This document shows positions 20,862 through 32,400 of a stretch of 35,263 bases of DNA, piece by piece (the stretch's first letter is position 1; each line of letters starts with the position of its first letter). The DNA comes from Plakobranchus ocellatus (lineage: Eukaryota > Mollusca > Gastropoda > Plakobranchidae): NCBI GenBank assembly GCA_019648995.1, contig BLXT01000588.1, positions 5,718,360 through 5,753,622 of the forward strand, read 5' to 3'. The translations under genes and the position numbers were made by a program. The notes below the pieces were generated by a model. That model saw nothing but the letters and a program-made list of their open reading frames with translations. It did no database searches and was not told where the DNA came from.

Positions 20862-21609
20862 TATGATCTAGTCAGTTTACATCGTGAATTTTTGTATATA
20901 AGGTTGAATTATTTCCATTGAAACATGGCCCAGGCCTGGGTTTAAGAAGTTCGGCCTACGCTTCTCTCAGTTGGTGGGGTCTGGTACCAGAAATGGGGCT
21001 GGCGCTTCACCCGCTTGGGAATTGCATGTTTAAAAGTGTTGGTCCATATACCATCCCGGGTTAGCATGTCAATTTTGCAGTTCTGTTGATCATACAGTGA
21101 CTGCTATGTATGAATAGACCTGCTTTTCCATAAAAAGAGAGAAAAAAAACATTGCCAGTCTTGATTTCAATTTAACTTGTATTTGCTTATTAATACCAAG
21201 GTATAGTCTCTCTTGTTTTTCTAAAAAGTTAAATTCCAGGCAATTTTATTTTGTAAGATATGCACACATGTAGCTTATTATTACATCTTTTGTAACATTA
21301 GTTAATAGATATTTTTTTTAACTCACAAGCTAGGACTGCAAACTGTGCGGTAACAAAAGTACACCATTTGGATGAAGTACTGGCTGTAAAATAATGACCA
21401 TTGCTTAGGATAAAATTAAACCTTTAGTTATGAATAAAACATGGTCATGCCAGTTGAATTTTGGAGAAATACTGAATTGTTTGCTGAAAAATGTGTTTTT
21501 CATTTACAGGTATGTAAATTTTTTTTTTAATTGAAGATATTTTCACATCTTGTATGATAGAGTTAATAAATTATTTTACTTTAACATTTGTTTTTTTTTA
21601 ATGAAACAG

Positions 21610-21971
21610 GTAAAACGAAGGCGATCTAGCAGTCATAGCGGAGATGCTCAAAATCCTCTTATGAAATCACCAAGCACTGATGCAAGGCCTGAAACATCAT
21701 CAGCAGCAGAATCTGTTTCTTCTTCAGGCCAAATATCGATCATCCCTGGCTCCTCTATTCCATCTCAGCTATCAAACCATTCAGGACGTCTACCATATGG
21801 ATCTAGAAATCGCCAACATTACTCTGATAGATATTACAATAAATTCCAACCTTCTCTTTATTCCCATAGCAATTTTGCTTACTCTCAAAGCTTTCTTAAT
21901 CAGATGCCTAAACCATGGCTCTTTCACCAATCAGGAAATCAAGCTGTCTCACATCTTCCCATAATTAATAG
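21610..21971 (+). CDS. RBBP6: RBBP6 exon g: Ser/Asn-rich low-complexity region
   Basis: This is a 362-nt exon with acceptor taatgaaacag and donor gtatgt. It begins VKRRRSSSHSGDAQNPLMKS, which follows TGYTK as the basic run (human RLRKQ) does. It continues with Ser-, Asn-, Gln- and Tyr-rich sequence (PYGSRNRQHYSDRYYNKF, LYSHSNFAYSQSFLNQ) to residue 347. No folded domain is visible. The human protein has a Pro-rich segment here, so composition is not conserved. Exon identity rests on frame, splice sites and position. The reading frame would stay open a short way past the donor. Confidence 0.85.
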
Positions 21972-22592
21972 GTATGTATTGACTATTCATAATTGTATGC
22001 CTTGTTAATAGTTGAATGACAGTTTTGCATAATTTTTTTTACCTTTTAAAATGAGAATCAGTTTGCAAGGTAACATTTGAAATCATTTTCTTAAATAAGC
22101 ACCATTTAGCACCCATTATGCTCCATGAACTGTGAGATACAGTCAATTTTTTTTAGTTCACTCATCATAACTTATAATCCAGAATAAAAAAAGGAGAGTC
22201 AGAGCTTAGGAGCATTTTTTAAAAGTGCATACCTCACAAAAACAGGCAACAACAAATATAGTTTCTCAAAATGGAAAAAATTGGCACTTCAGATGAAAAT
22301 GGTGGATGTTTGTATTCAGAGACTGATGAATGGCTAAGGTTGTTTTTTTTTTTAATAAATTCAATTCCACTTTCTTATTGGCATACGCTATTGTAACAGT
22401 CTTGGAATTTAGTGCCACACCACCATCCAATTTTTTTTCTTTCAAACACAATTATTTTATTTGAATTTCTGTGGTGTCATTTACAACTTAAAAGCCCCAA
22501 AATTTTTTGTCAAATTTGAAAAGAAATAATTATCTTTGTAGTTTTGGTAAACCACCACTGTAATCACAAATCTTATTTTCTTTTTTTTATAG
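21972..22592 (+). other. RBBP6 intron, nothing else seen
   Basis: GT-AG intron of 621 bases, AT-rich, with several T runs. No repeat or coding feature recognised. Confidence 0.75.
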
Positions 22593-22682
22593 GGATGATT
22601 CCAAGCAGCATTATCCATATGAGCATACTAGTGGGCCTCAGTCATCCACAAGTGTAACGTCTCAACCATCAATAACACAGGG
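22593..22682 (+). CDS. RBBP6: RBBP6 exon h: low-complexity linker
   Basis: This is a 90-nt exon with acceptor tttttttttatag and donor gtagga, entering by completing an Arg codon (AG|G). It encodes DDSKQHYPYEHTSGPQSSTS and VTSQPSITQ(G). It leaves after two bases of a Gly codon, which the next exon completes. There is no domain; the composition is Ser/Thr/Gln-rich. Support comes from phase-matched joins on both sides. Confidence 0.8.
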
Positions 22683-24273
22683 GTAGGACTCAGTTGCCCA
22701 TTTCAATCACTGCTTTGTTTTTTATCTTTTCATACAAGCGGAATAGAAGCTCCAGTTGCATCAAGCCTAAGCTTTACTATTTTCTCAATTTTAACTTATG
22801 CGGCAGCCATAATGCATTTTTATTTAAAATAGTGGTGATCAGGTCATATAAAACTTATGAATTTACAAGAAGCACTGGATAAATTATATGGGAAAGATGC
22901 TAATTATTAGGTCATCATAGGCAGTGTGAAAACAGACACTCTGATGAAATTGGCATTATTAGTATACACTAATGAATTTCCCGATCCAGTGTTTGTGTTT
23001 ACAAAAGTTTCAGTCCATTTTCCACTCAACACTAAGCCATGGATGGTTTGGGATTGCTTGCATTGTTTCTGTATTTGAATCTTCTTGTGTTGTAGTTTTG
23101 GTTTTTCTGTGGATTTTCCTCCTTTCCTTGGATGAAGGTTAAAGGAAAAAAATTATTGTTAAAAAATGTGGGGATAAGAAAAAAATCTGCAAAGCCACCA
23201 TCCAATCTGCAGAGGCAGGCTAAATTAAAAACATTCAGTCAATCGTTTTGACACTTCAAGCTCTGTATGCATGCTTGTAAAATAGTATTGGTATTGAGTC
23301 ACAAATACCTGAAAGCAATTAAGATAACAGATGAATACTGTATCTTAATTTATCTATAATTGGTTATGATCCCAATTAGCGCTTTATTTGATGAGTGACA
23401 CTTTTTCCACCTTCATTTTTTCTTTCCATGTGAATGTTATTTGGTGGATGCATAACATGGGCTGTAAAAAATCTCATGATATGATTGAGAATTATGTGAG
23501 ATTAAAGAAGGACAGACATGAAATATGCTTGCTTAAGAAGCACAATGTATTTATGGTAGACATGCTATTGGTAATATAGTGATGATGATGAAAAGATATT
23601 AAGTTAACACTGCTTAAAATGGTTTTATTTCTCCAATTCCTTATAAGTTAATGTTACTTCATGACTGTTTACAGTTTACTCTGTGTCTGATTTTCTAACA
23701 TCTGCAAAAAGAGCATAGAAAAGACAGAGAAAGTTCAAAGCTCTCTTTGACAGAGAAAAACATGGCTCAATAGAAGTCATGTTGTTTTTATATTGGAATT
23801 CTTTTCTGTGATGGGGTCTTTTATGACTCGATCATACATGTGGTCACTTCCTAAGAGACTCAATCGTAACTACCTTTTCAGGTGTTGAGTCTTAAAGCAC
23901 CCAATCACCAGTAGACTGGGTAATGATCAGAATCAGCTGGTTACGCAAATGTGTTTTGACCAAGTAAATCAAACTCGTGTTAAAGCTGAAACACATTTAG
24001 GGAACGACACCAAAGGTGGAGTTCATAATGAAAATCAATTGTAAGTGGCAGCTATTTGCAAAACTTTGAGTCTCATAAGACCCGATCACTGCTTAAAACA
24101 AATTTTGGCTTTAAAATGAAATGGTATGAAACACCTCTGTCAGAAAGTACTAACAACAAATTTCTAATTCATGACTATAGTATAAATGCATTCAATCTGT
24201 ATAAATGTTCTATGCTTGAGGTAATTTAGATTCATGCAATTTGATTCACCAAAATCTTTCTTTGTTGTCATAG
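22683..24273 (+). other. RBBP6 intron with palindromic motif cluster
   Basis: GT-AG intron of about 1.6 kb. It contains the degenerate GAGTCTTATAAGACTC-GATCA motif cluster at 23814-24089. Apparent small open frames (22694-22882, 23388-23579) show no domain and are AT-rich. Confidence 0.75.
23814..24089. repeat. Cluster of palindromic GAGTCTTATAAGACTCGATCA-like motifs
   Basis: Four degenerate copies occur within 276 bases: GGGTCTTTTATGACTCGATCA (23814), CTAAGAGACTCAATCG (23851), GAGTCTTAAAGCACCCAATC (23887) and GAGTCTCATAAGACCCGATC (24068). The consensus GAGTCTTATAAGACTC is its own reverse complement. Origin unknown: ends of a small transposon, or binding sites. Confidence 0.4.
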
Positions 24274-24455
24274 GTCCACATCAGCCACAAACTTGAGCAT
24301 AGCTGTTACAGTTGACAGTGCTAGTGATAATAAAAGTAATAATAATTCGACTCTCAGTTCAAGCTGGCCATCAGTAGTATCCACTGTGCCATCCTCCCTG
24401 TCTAGTTATCAGTCATTGCAGTCAGGACCTGCTGTAAAAAGTCAAACATATACAG
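24274..24455 (+). CDS. RBBP6: RBBP6 exon i: Ser-rich low-complexity region
   Basis: This is a 182-nt exon with acceptor gttgtcatag and donor gtaatg. It encodes STSATNLSIAVTVDSASDNK, then a run of Ser/Asn, SSSWPSVVSTVPSSLSSYQS and GPAVKSQTYT. About a third of residues are Ser. It enters and leaves within Gly codons that the neighbouring exons complete. There is no recognisable domain. Confidence 0.82.
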
Positions 24456-25545
24456 GTAATGTTATTTTTAAATTTTACATTTTTTATATTTAATATTTTA
24501 ATCTTAGCATATTGTTTTCATTCAGATAGGACCAAACATTGACTTATCAATTTTTTTTATTTATGTTATGCTATTAACTTTTTGTTCCAATAGATCTTCT
24601 TCTAAATATGTTTTTATAATAATTTCTGATGTAGGATCAAATTAATTTTCTGAAGGCTTAAAATTGTTGAACAGTCTGCATGGAATTGTAATTGCTTATC
24701 CATTGATCATTTTATTTTACTTTGAAAAATGTACGATTTTAAACTGCAAATAATAATCAGTGATAAAGCAGTTTTATTGTTTTCAAGTCAGGTATTTAGA
24801 CATCCGATTGATGTAGGAATTATTTTTTCCCTCGGAATTGAGTCTAAGAAAAATGCTAATAGATGTATCAATTTTTAATTGTATGGTATTCTATAAGACT
24901 ATGATAGCACTTATTATTATTAGTTGTTCACTCAACATTGCTGTTAAAAAGTTTTGTTAATCTATCCAAACCACACATGAATAAGGTTTAATTTTTGAAA
25001 GTTTGGCATTGTAAATGTTCACTGTCAGGCATTGTAAATGTTCACTATCATATCTGAATACTTCTTTGCCACTTAGGGGTATTTTTTTTCAATCAGCTCA
25101 TCCAAAAAAAAAAAAAAAAAATTTGAATTTAATGAAAGTTTATTTCATCTACGAATGACAAATATGGAAAAATTATTTGTGATACTATATGGGTAGTTTT
25201 CACCCATTATGTTATTGTTTATTTGGAAATTGTAAAACTATAGTTTTTGTTTATATTCAAACCACTTGTTTACTAAAGAGCAGTTTTTATGTATGAGGTA
25301 GGGTTTCAAAGTGCAGACTTTTTTTTTAATAGTTTTTTTTTACCCGTATGTGACGGTAAAAGTGGAGAATTCATATTCAATGCAAGAGGACAATGAACAT
25401 TTTAACTTTTTTGCATCTGCTTTTGAGATACAGAAAAAAAAAAGAAATTCTGTTTCAAAAAAAAAAAAAAAGATTAACATATATGAATCTCATTTGTTAA
25501 AAATTTCTATCTTCCCCTTTAAAACATGGTGAATTCTCTTTATAG
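24456..25545 (+). other. RBBP6 intron with A18 run
   Basis: GT-AG intron of about 1.1 kb, very AT-rich. An 18-A run lies at 25104-25121. The direct repeat GGCATTGTAAATGTTCACT occurs twice near 25005-25046. No gene seen. Confidence 0.75.
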
Positions 25546-25693
25546 GTTTTCCCCCAGTGGGCCATCAAGCCACACCAAATTCTTACCCCAGTGAGCAAGC
25601 CCCAACAGCAGCAGCGAAAAAACCTGTTGATGTTTTTGACTCCTTTGCTGACTTTACAAAGAGGAGAAGTCGATCCCCAGAAAGGAGAGGGAG
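25546..25693 (+). CDS. RBBP6: RBBP6 exon j: FDSFADF motif leading into the SR domain
   Basis: This is a 148-nt exon with acceptor ctctttatag and donor gtaaga. It encodes FPPVGHQATPNSYPSEQAPT, AAAKKPVDVFDSFADFTKRR and SRSPERRGR. The VDVFDSFADFTKRRSRSP stretch corresponds in position and pattern to the human LDEFTNDFAKELMEYK...RRRSFSRSKSP junction, where an acidic-hydrophobic helix precedes the SR domain. It leaves after two bases of a Ser codon. Confidence 0.88.
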
Positions 25694-25967
25694 GTAAGAT
25701 TAACGCGTTTCATGAAGATTATCTATTTTGACAGGCTTTCTTTTGAAAATACTGACTCACAAGGACTGAGTCATAAAAGGAAAATAAATTATGTTTTTTT
25801 CAAACATGTTAAAAAAGCACCCAGTTATTTATCAGCTATGTTTCTTTGTAAGACATTGGCAATGATTATGTTTATAATAATTATTTGTATATATATGACT
25901 ATATAAGTAAGTTATGTCAATATTTATTTGCTATCCAAGAATTGTAGTTACTTCTGTTTACTTTCAG

Positions 25968-28900
25968 CCATGCTAATACTGGCTCTGCTGAATGGAGTAA
26001 ACGAAGGAGCTGGTCACGAAGTCCTACCTCAAACAAGCATAAATTATCTCCTAGAGCTAGCAACCTTTCACCAAGCAAACACACTTCTCAGTCATACACT
26101 CCAAGAAGAAGTCCTTCCCTTGGAGACAAACGGAATTCCCATTCCCTGTCACCCAGGAGCTTGCCAGGAAGGCACTCTAGATCCAGGTCAGGTGCAAGGT
26201 CTCTTAATAGATCCCGTTCTCGTTCTTTTGGTCCACCAAGATTATCATCAAAACAAAGATCAAGAACCAGGTCTCCTAGATCTAGATCAAGGCAGCACTC
26301 ATTGTCACCTCCAAGGCACTCCAGTAAGTTGCTATCTCCAAAGGCTCGTGGTTCTCTCTCTCCTCTTCCTCGGCGCCCTTCTTCTTCGCCTTTACGCCAT
26401 TCACCCGATTCACCTTTGCCTCACAAGACTTTGAAGTCAACTGTTCACAGATCTTCAAAATCTCCTATTCGAAGACGATCACCAATATCTCCTCCTAGAA
26501 GGTCATCAAAGTCCTCTCTACATCGATCATCCAAATCACCTCTAAGAAGACTATCAAAATCACCCTATAGAAGATCTTCAACATCATCCTTAAGGAGATC
26601 ACCAAAATCATCACTGAGAAGGTCTAAATCACCTTTCAAAAGGTCATCAAAATCACCTTTAAGAAGATCAAAGTCACCCTTTAGAAGATCTTCACAATCA
26701 CCTCTTAGGAATGTGTCAAAATCACCTTTGAGAAGATCATCAAAATCTCCCTTAAGAAGATCATCAAAATCTCCCCGGAGAAGATTGTCAGAGTCTCCGT
26801 TGAGAAGATCATCAAAATCTCCCCTGAGAAGATCATCAAAGTCTCCCCTGAGAAGATCATCAAGGTCCCCTTTGAGAAGGTTAGCAAGGTCTCCTCTGAG
26901 AAGGTCATCAAAGTCACCACTGCGAAAGTCATCACTATCACCTTACCGCAGATCCTCAAAGACCCCACTGAGAGGATATTCAAAATCTCCTCACAGGTAT
27001 TCAAAATCACCTCTAAGGCGGTCCTCTATATCTCCTCGTAAGCGCTCATCAAAATCTCCAGTATATCGCGAACGTTCACGTTCATGGTCTTACAGAAGAA
27101 TCACTAGGTCTCGTTCTAAATCTTACACTCGTCGACCAAAATCTCGCTCTTACTCTAAACCTAGATCCCCTCTTCCATATTCAGCCAGTTCTCCAAGGAG
27201 GTCACCTGCTGCCAGCAAAAACAGATCACCTTTGAGATCTCCTCAACGCAAGTATTCTTTGAGTCCTTACAGGCGGTCATCAAGATCACCTACTCCCACT
27301 AGGAAATCTCCAATATACAAGTCAAGGTCTAGGTCTTTGTCGAGGCGAAGATACTCACCTAAATTTCGCAGTCGTTCGCCATTGCCAAAAAGTCGAAGAT
27401 CATTATCTCCTCGTTCACCAGTCAGGTCTAAGAGCCCTTACAAAAAACCTCTATCACCTTTGCAGCAACGCAGATCTCCCTCGCCGTGGAGAGGCAGAGG
27501 TGGTTATGGAGGGAGGGGGCGAGGAGGGATGGGTAGAGGTGGATACAGGGACTTTACCAGTGGTTTAGATAAATTTCATACAAATTCTAGCCCTCCAAGA
27601 GATGGGTCTCAAACTGGAAATTTTCCAGCCAATGAGAGTGGTATGCTTCCCTCTGGAAACTTACCTCCCGTGCCTTATTTCCCCTCAATGGGCCTACCTC
27701 CACCCGAAGAATATTTTCGAAATGATCCAGCAGGATATCAGGAGTTTGTTCGCAATTTCTATTCACAATTTGGGGCCCAAGCACAAGCATGGGCACAAAG
27801 TCAGACATTCCCAACACCTCCAGCAGGCAGTAGTGTGGAAAGCAATCTCATTCCACCTGGACAAACTGGATTGAATAATCCATTCCAGCAGCCAAATTTA
27901 AGTTCACATGGTACTTATCGGACAAACCCAGTGGCAGATTTAAATCCGGAGCACAGATTGCCCTGGGAACAGTCAGGTCCTGTACACAATAGCTCTCATC
28001 ATGTAGCAGGAGTGTTTCCACGAGATAGGAGAGATCAGCATCCAAGGGACAGAAGAGACATGCACAGAGGAAGGCCATGGGAGAGAGATAGAATGCCTAG
28101 AGAGAGAGAGAGATTTGAGGGAGAAAGAGAACCATTTAAGAGAGGAGAAAAAGCAAGAAATTTTGACAGGCCTCAAGATTGGGACAGAGGAAGGGACAGG
28201 GATAGAGCAAAAGATCTGGATAGAAACAGGGTGGAAAAGAGCAGAGACGGAGACAGAAGTAGATTTACAGAAAAAAATAGGGAATCAGATCGAACTAGAA
28301 CTCATGACAGAGGCAGAGATTTGGATAGGCATCATAGAGAGGGAGAGAGAAGAGACAGAATCAAAGAGACTGATAGATCAAAGGGCAAAGATGCCTTGAA
28401 AAGTGAAAAAGATAAGAGCAAAGACAGAGAGAGAAACAAAGACAAAGCACCTAATGATAAAAAGAAGTCGCCCATTCATAAAAGCAAAGAAGATGACAAA
28501 AATAAAATCAGAAAGAAATCTGAGAAAAAGAAAGATGATGTTAGGAAACCCAAACCCAGCTCTGAAATAGAGAATAATCCTGACAATATTCCAAAGGTTA
28601 GTTTAATAAGGAAAACCAGCCCTGTCAGTGATAAGGAATTGGATATTCCAAACAGTGCACCTGATAAGAATGAGCAAAAGTTGGAAGGTAAAAATGTAGT
28701 CAAACAAGAGCATAAAGAAGGTAACCAAGCTCTAAAATCAGAGACAGTTGAAAATAAAGCAAAGCTTTCTTTAGATTTGAGCAATGTGGAAAAAGCAGAG
28801 GTCAAAGAAAGAAAAGTAGGGGCCAAAAAGAAAGGAGATATTTTAGGGATAAAGAAGAAAAAGGATACGCTTACTGAAACTGATGCCACTGGAAGTATTG

Positions 28901-29426
28901 GGAAAAAAGTGAAGAAAGTCAAAAAGAAAAAACTTACCTTTGGAGCTCCAGAGGCAGATTCCAAACAGGGTCTTAAGAAGAAAAAACTTAAGCGTGCTGT
29001 AGATTACAAATCTGAGCCAATGTCTGAGGATGGAGAGGAAAAGGTTTCACTAGGTGGTAGCCCCCTGAAAAAATCACGTGTGGCTGATATCAAATCTTCT
29101 GAAGCTCATAGTCATAACAAGCCATCAGCAGTTGCCTCTGAGTCAGCCCAGGTCACTAGCTCAGGGGTAACAAATGAAAAAATCCACACACCACCTTTAG
29201 AGGGCTTTAATCAAAATAGTGAGGCATCTGCAGAAAGAAAAGATGGGGTAGCACACCAATTTAGTGGTGAAAACAGGCCAGATGGGCAAGGAGAGACAGC
29301 AGAGAATACTCAAGGGGAAGTACCAGAGATACCACAGCTGTCCAAGTGGGAGCGTGACGACTTCGATCTGTATGAAACTGTAGATCAACCCAAACATCTA
29401 CCCCCGAAGAAAATGATGCTACCAAG
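25968..29426 (+). CDS. RBBP6: RBBP6 exon k: giant exon with SR repeats, RGG patch, charged regions and SKWERDDF motif
   Basis: This is a 3459-nt exon with acceptor gtttactttcag and donor gtctgt, covering residues 488-1640. Residues 488-650 are a general SR region. Residues about 652-852 carry about two dozen tandem K/R-S-P-L-R-R-S heptad/octad units. Residues about 853-990 are a looser RS/SP region (SRSRSLSRRRYSPKFRSRSP). Residues about 994-1018 are an RGG patch (GRGGYGGRGRGGMGRGGYR). After a Pro/Gly/Gln-rich part with EEYFRNDPAGYQEFVRNFYS (compare the human FEKERYREWERKYREWYEKY segment), there is an R/E/D-rich region (RDRRDMHRGRPWERDRMPRE) and then long Lys-rich stretches with several basic nuclear-localisation-like clusters. 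Near the exon end, SKWERDDFDLYE (from residue 1613) matches the human QSKWDKDDFESEE motif. The exon needs no ATG of its own; the leading residues are reached by splicing. Confidence 0.95.
26450..27060 (+). repeat. In-frame tandem repeat encoding SKSPLRRS units in RBBP6
   Basis: A 24-bp or 21-bp unit of the type TCATCAAAATCTCCCCTGAG + AAGA recurs about 26 times with point differences. It encodes [KR]-S-P-[LFY]-R-R-S. Units around 26710-26930 are the most alike at the DNA level, suggesting the most recent amplification there. Each unit carries an S-P-x-R site. Confidence 0.9.
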
Positions 29427-32400
29427 GTCTGTAAAACCTCTGAAAGTTTTTTCAATCTTATCTCCATAATTGTTTTCCAACTTTTGATGTAAGGTTTTTT
29501 TTTATAGAGATGCCAATATGACTGTCCTGGTTAGAATATAATATATAGAATTGGCTCAAATTTAGAAATAGACAAAAACTAAATGTTTCATTCTTTACTC
29601 ATAAAGATGTTATTGGATCTTACATTGTTACCAACTGAATCTTACAATCTTCTCATGATTCAAAGAGCTACAGTAAGTGTCTCCTTGTTTTGATTATACA
29701 GGAAAGAGAGCTCACCCTGTATATTCCAAAATTCTAAAGAATAAATACATTAAAGAATGGAAAGGAAAAAATACTGAAATTACAAACATTTTCAAAGTTG
29801 AATATAATAAGGTTTTACATGCATTTCTCAAAGTCACAAATTTGTTGATCTACTCTGTTTTCCTTTTTTGTGTCTTTATAACTTCTCCTCTCAGGTTGAA
29901 TTCTCTTGTACTGTCAGCATCGATTCATATAATAATTTGCATTCCGATTATGCAATAAAAATAGGCTGAGATTGATAAGAAATTTAGAGGACTTCCACAA
30001 AAATTGCACCTGCATGTCTTACATCCTTAGAATCTCATTATATGACACACAATATCAATAACTTGCTGTGCCACCCTCTCCCCCACAACCCATAAGTACA
30101 TTCCCATTACATTGAACATCCATAGATCTGTCTAGAACATTTGTTTTCTTTTAAACAAACAAGCTTGCAGTTGCTTCATCATAAGAAATAATGTTCACTC
30201 GCCCCTCTTGCGCTCCGTACCAGACACTGAGGCTAATCACAGATGGGCAGGGTTTGCCTAATACAATGAAGTCAAAGATGGGGGGGGATTTGCCTAACTC
30301 TGTGAAATACTTAAAATTTCCAGCTTTCTGCCCATCCCTCTTGCACCCAATTCCTGTTGTCAGCAAGCCTCCAATCCGAGTGATGGAAAATGGAACAAAC
30401 AAACCAGCAAGACAGAGCAATGATGGGCATTGCCATTGCCATTTCAGCACATACTAGTTTCACTTAGTCACATTAACTGTCACTGTGCCAAATTAGTGGT
30501 TGTGGTGAAACGAACGCACACTCACACATTATAACAGCTCAGGCTAATGCTCCAAAAAAATCAACCCAGCCATTGGCGTTTCATTACCTCCTCATACGTA
30601 GAGGATGTGAAAACCAAATTTCAAGATCCTTTTGTATTCTGAAATTTCTAAAAAAATCTTCAACATTAATAAAGGTGAAGAAATTAAGAAATTTCTCCCC
30701 CCCCCCCCCAAAAAAAAACAAAAAAACATTAGTTTCCTCTGCTCTCTCTCTTTAAAAAGATAAAATGACAACAAAAGTCTCCCTCTTTAAAAGAAGAGTG
30801 GTGACATTCATGTTGCAATAATCAGGGGAAGTAATCAGAGTTATATTATATTGGATTAGTGAATTTTGTTAGCAATTTGAATGCATTATTGTCAAACTCA
30901 TCAATTTTTTCAAAGATTTCAAGGAATCCATGCTGAACTGTACATGTATATTGAGTTATTATTTTTTTTTAATAAGTAATCAAAAGCTTTAAAAAGAGTT
31001 GAATAATATTGAATTTATTTTAATAGTGCAGGTTCCCCTCACCATTCTTGCTTCATTATTTCTTTTCAAATCTGATTAGGATCCCTGTTTTACCTATTAT
31101 AATCACTTGAGTTATGGCAGGATTGTAAAATATGGGATTTTCGTTGGCTAAATAGGAAAAAATGTGAGACCTGAGGTGAACATTTTCTTTAGGTATAGCA
31201 AGTCGTTCATTTTTGGCTGTGTATTTAATTCAGTATGGATATCAGTACCATCCAGTTTTTAGTATGCGTCATTGATATACAGTCATCAGATTTTTTCAAA
31301 GTCTTGCCACACAGAAATGACTTAAAATTATCCAAGTAAAATAGAAAAGGGAAAGGTATGTATTCTAAAATAGTTTTTTCAGGGCTAGCAAGTATGCAGT
31401 TTACTTTTAATCCAATGTAAGTTGCATCACTATGAGATAAGCCTTGACAATTGATGCATAGCCACTCCTCATGTCTTAATACACAATAATACTAGCCAGT
31501 CTAGTTGTACATGTAGGTTGTTTTTGACAGACGTTTCTTAGTAAAAACCAACTTTTTCTTTGTGGTCTCTACATTCTACGAGCCTTATTCATATTACTTC
31601 ACCGAGTTTATAGATATAGACCCATCAAATACATCACTGCATCCCCCTCCTCCCAAGGCTAGAAAAAAAGAGCATGATTGAATTTTCACCTTTAGCCAAG
31701 GCACAGTGTCCTTAACCATTTTACCCCTCTGTTTTCTCTTCGTGATCACAGGCTAGATGTAGTTATCTGTAAAGCAAGTAGGAGAAATGCATAACCACAA
31801 TTGGGCATCACTCCGAGCAACCATGCCATTTTTATACACACGAAAACAGATTTTAGGTACTAAGACTATCAGCAGATTTTGAAAGAACACCAAATACCAC
31901 CAGACTGATTTGTCCAGAAATTATCAGTATATCCCAAAGATTTAGTAAAACTAACTCTCTTCAAATTTTCCTAGTCTGGATTCCGCTGAAGGAATAAGGA
32001 TTAATAATCACCATGGGTTAAAAGATTCAATAGTCAACATTGTGTCCACAGAAAAGTTAGTTTGCACATACTGTTCATTGAAAACAATTATTATAGATTA
32101 ACGGCAATAAAGAAATGCTCAAAAATATTCTGTACGGATCTAATCTAGCTATATATCGTGGATTATATCTTAGCTAAATTCTGTGTCAGGCTTCAGCTTT
32201 GATGTGCACTCATGTTTTGTTTTAAAATACTTTCGAATCGTTAAATTTTTTGTGAAGAGAAACTTTTATAATCTTAATTTTTAGTGCAGAGACATCTAAT
32301 TTAGATTGTATCGTGACATCTTGAGCTTTCTAAATAGGATCTAAGTCTGTATCTTTTTAGATTTTTTGTTTGAGGCGCTAAAAAAAAGAAGATGATGGAT

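Larger units (their letters stand above)
17050..21609 (+). other. RBBP6 4.6-kb intron packed with repeats
   Basis: GT-AG intron. It holds a diverged tandem array with CA/CATA microsatellites (18215-19010), a purine-rich G-rich tract at about 19220-19280, and two abutting TTAA elements (19487-20861). A GC-richer stretch at about 20930-21060 is of unknown origin. No host exon was recognised inside it. Confidence 0.75.

Noticed and set aside
25928-26434. 168-codon plus-strand frame starting MLSKNCSYF with a signal-peptide look
   Set aside because: It crosses the acceptor at 25967 and runs out of frame with the phase-consistent RBBP6 exon; its codons are an alternative frame of SR-coding DNA.
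26705-27010. 101-codon minus-strand frame with repeated LMIFSGETL
   Set aside because: It is the antisense shadow of the RBBP6 SPLRRS repeat.
28476-28964. 162-codon minus-strand hydrophobic, membrane-like frame
   Set aside because: It is antisense to the Lys-rich RBBP6 exon; Lys codons read backwards give Phe/Leu/Ser.
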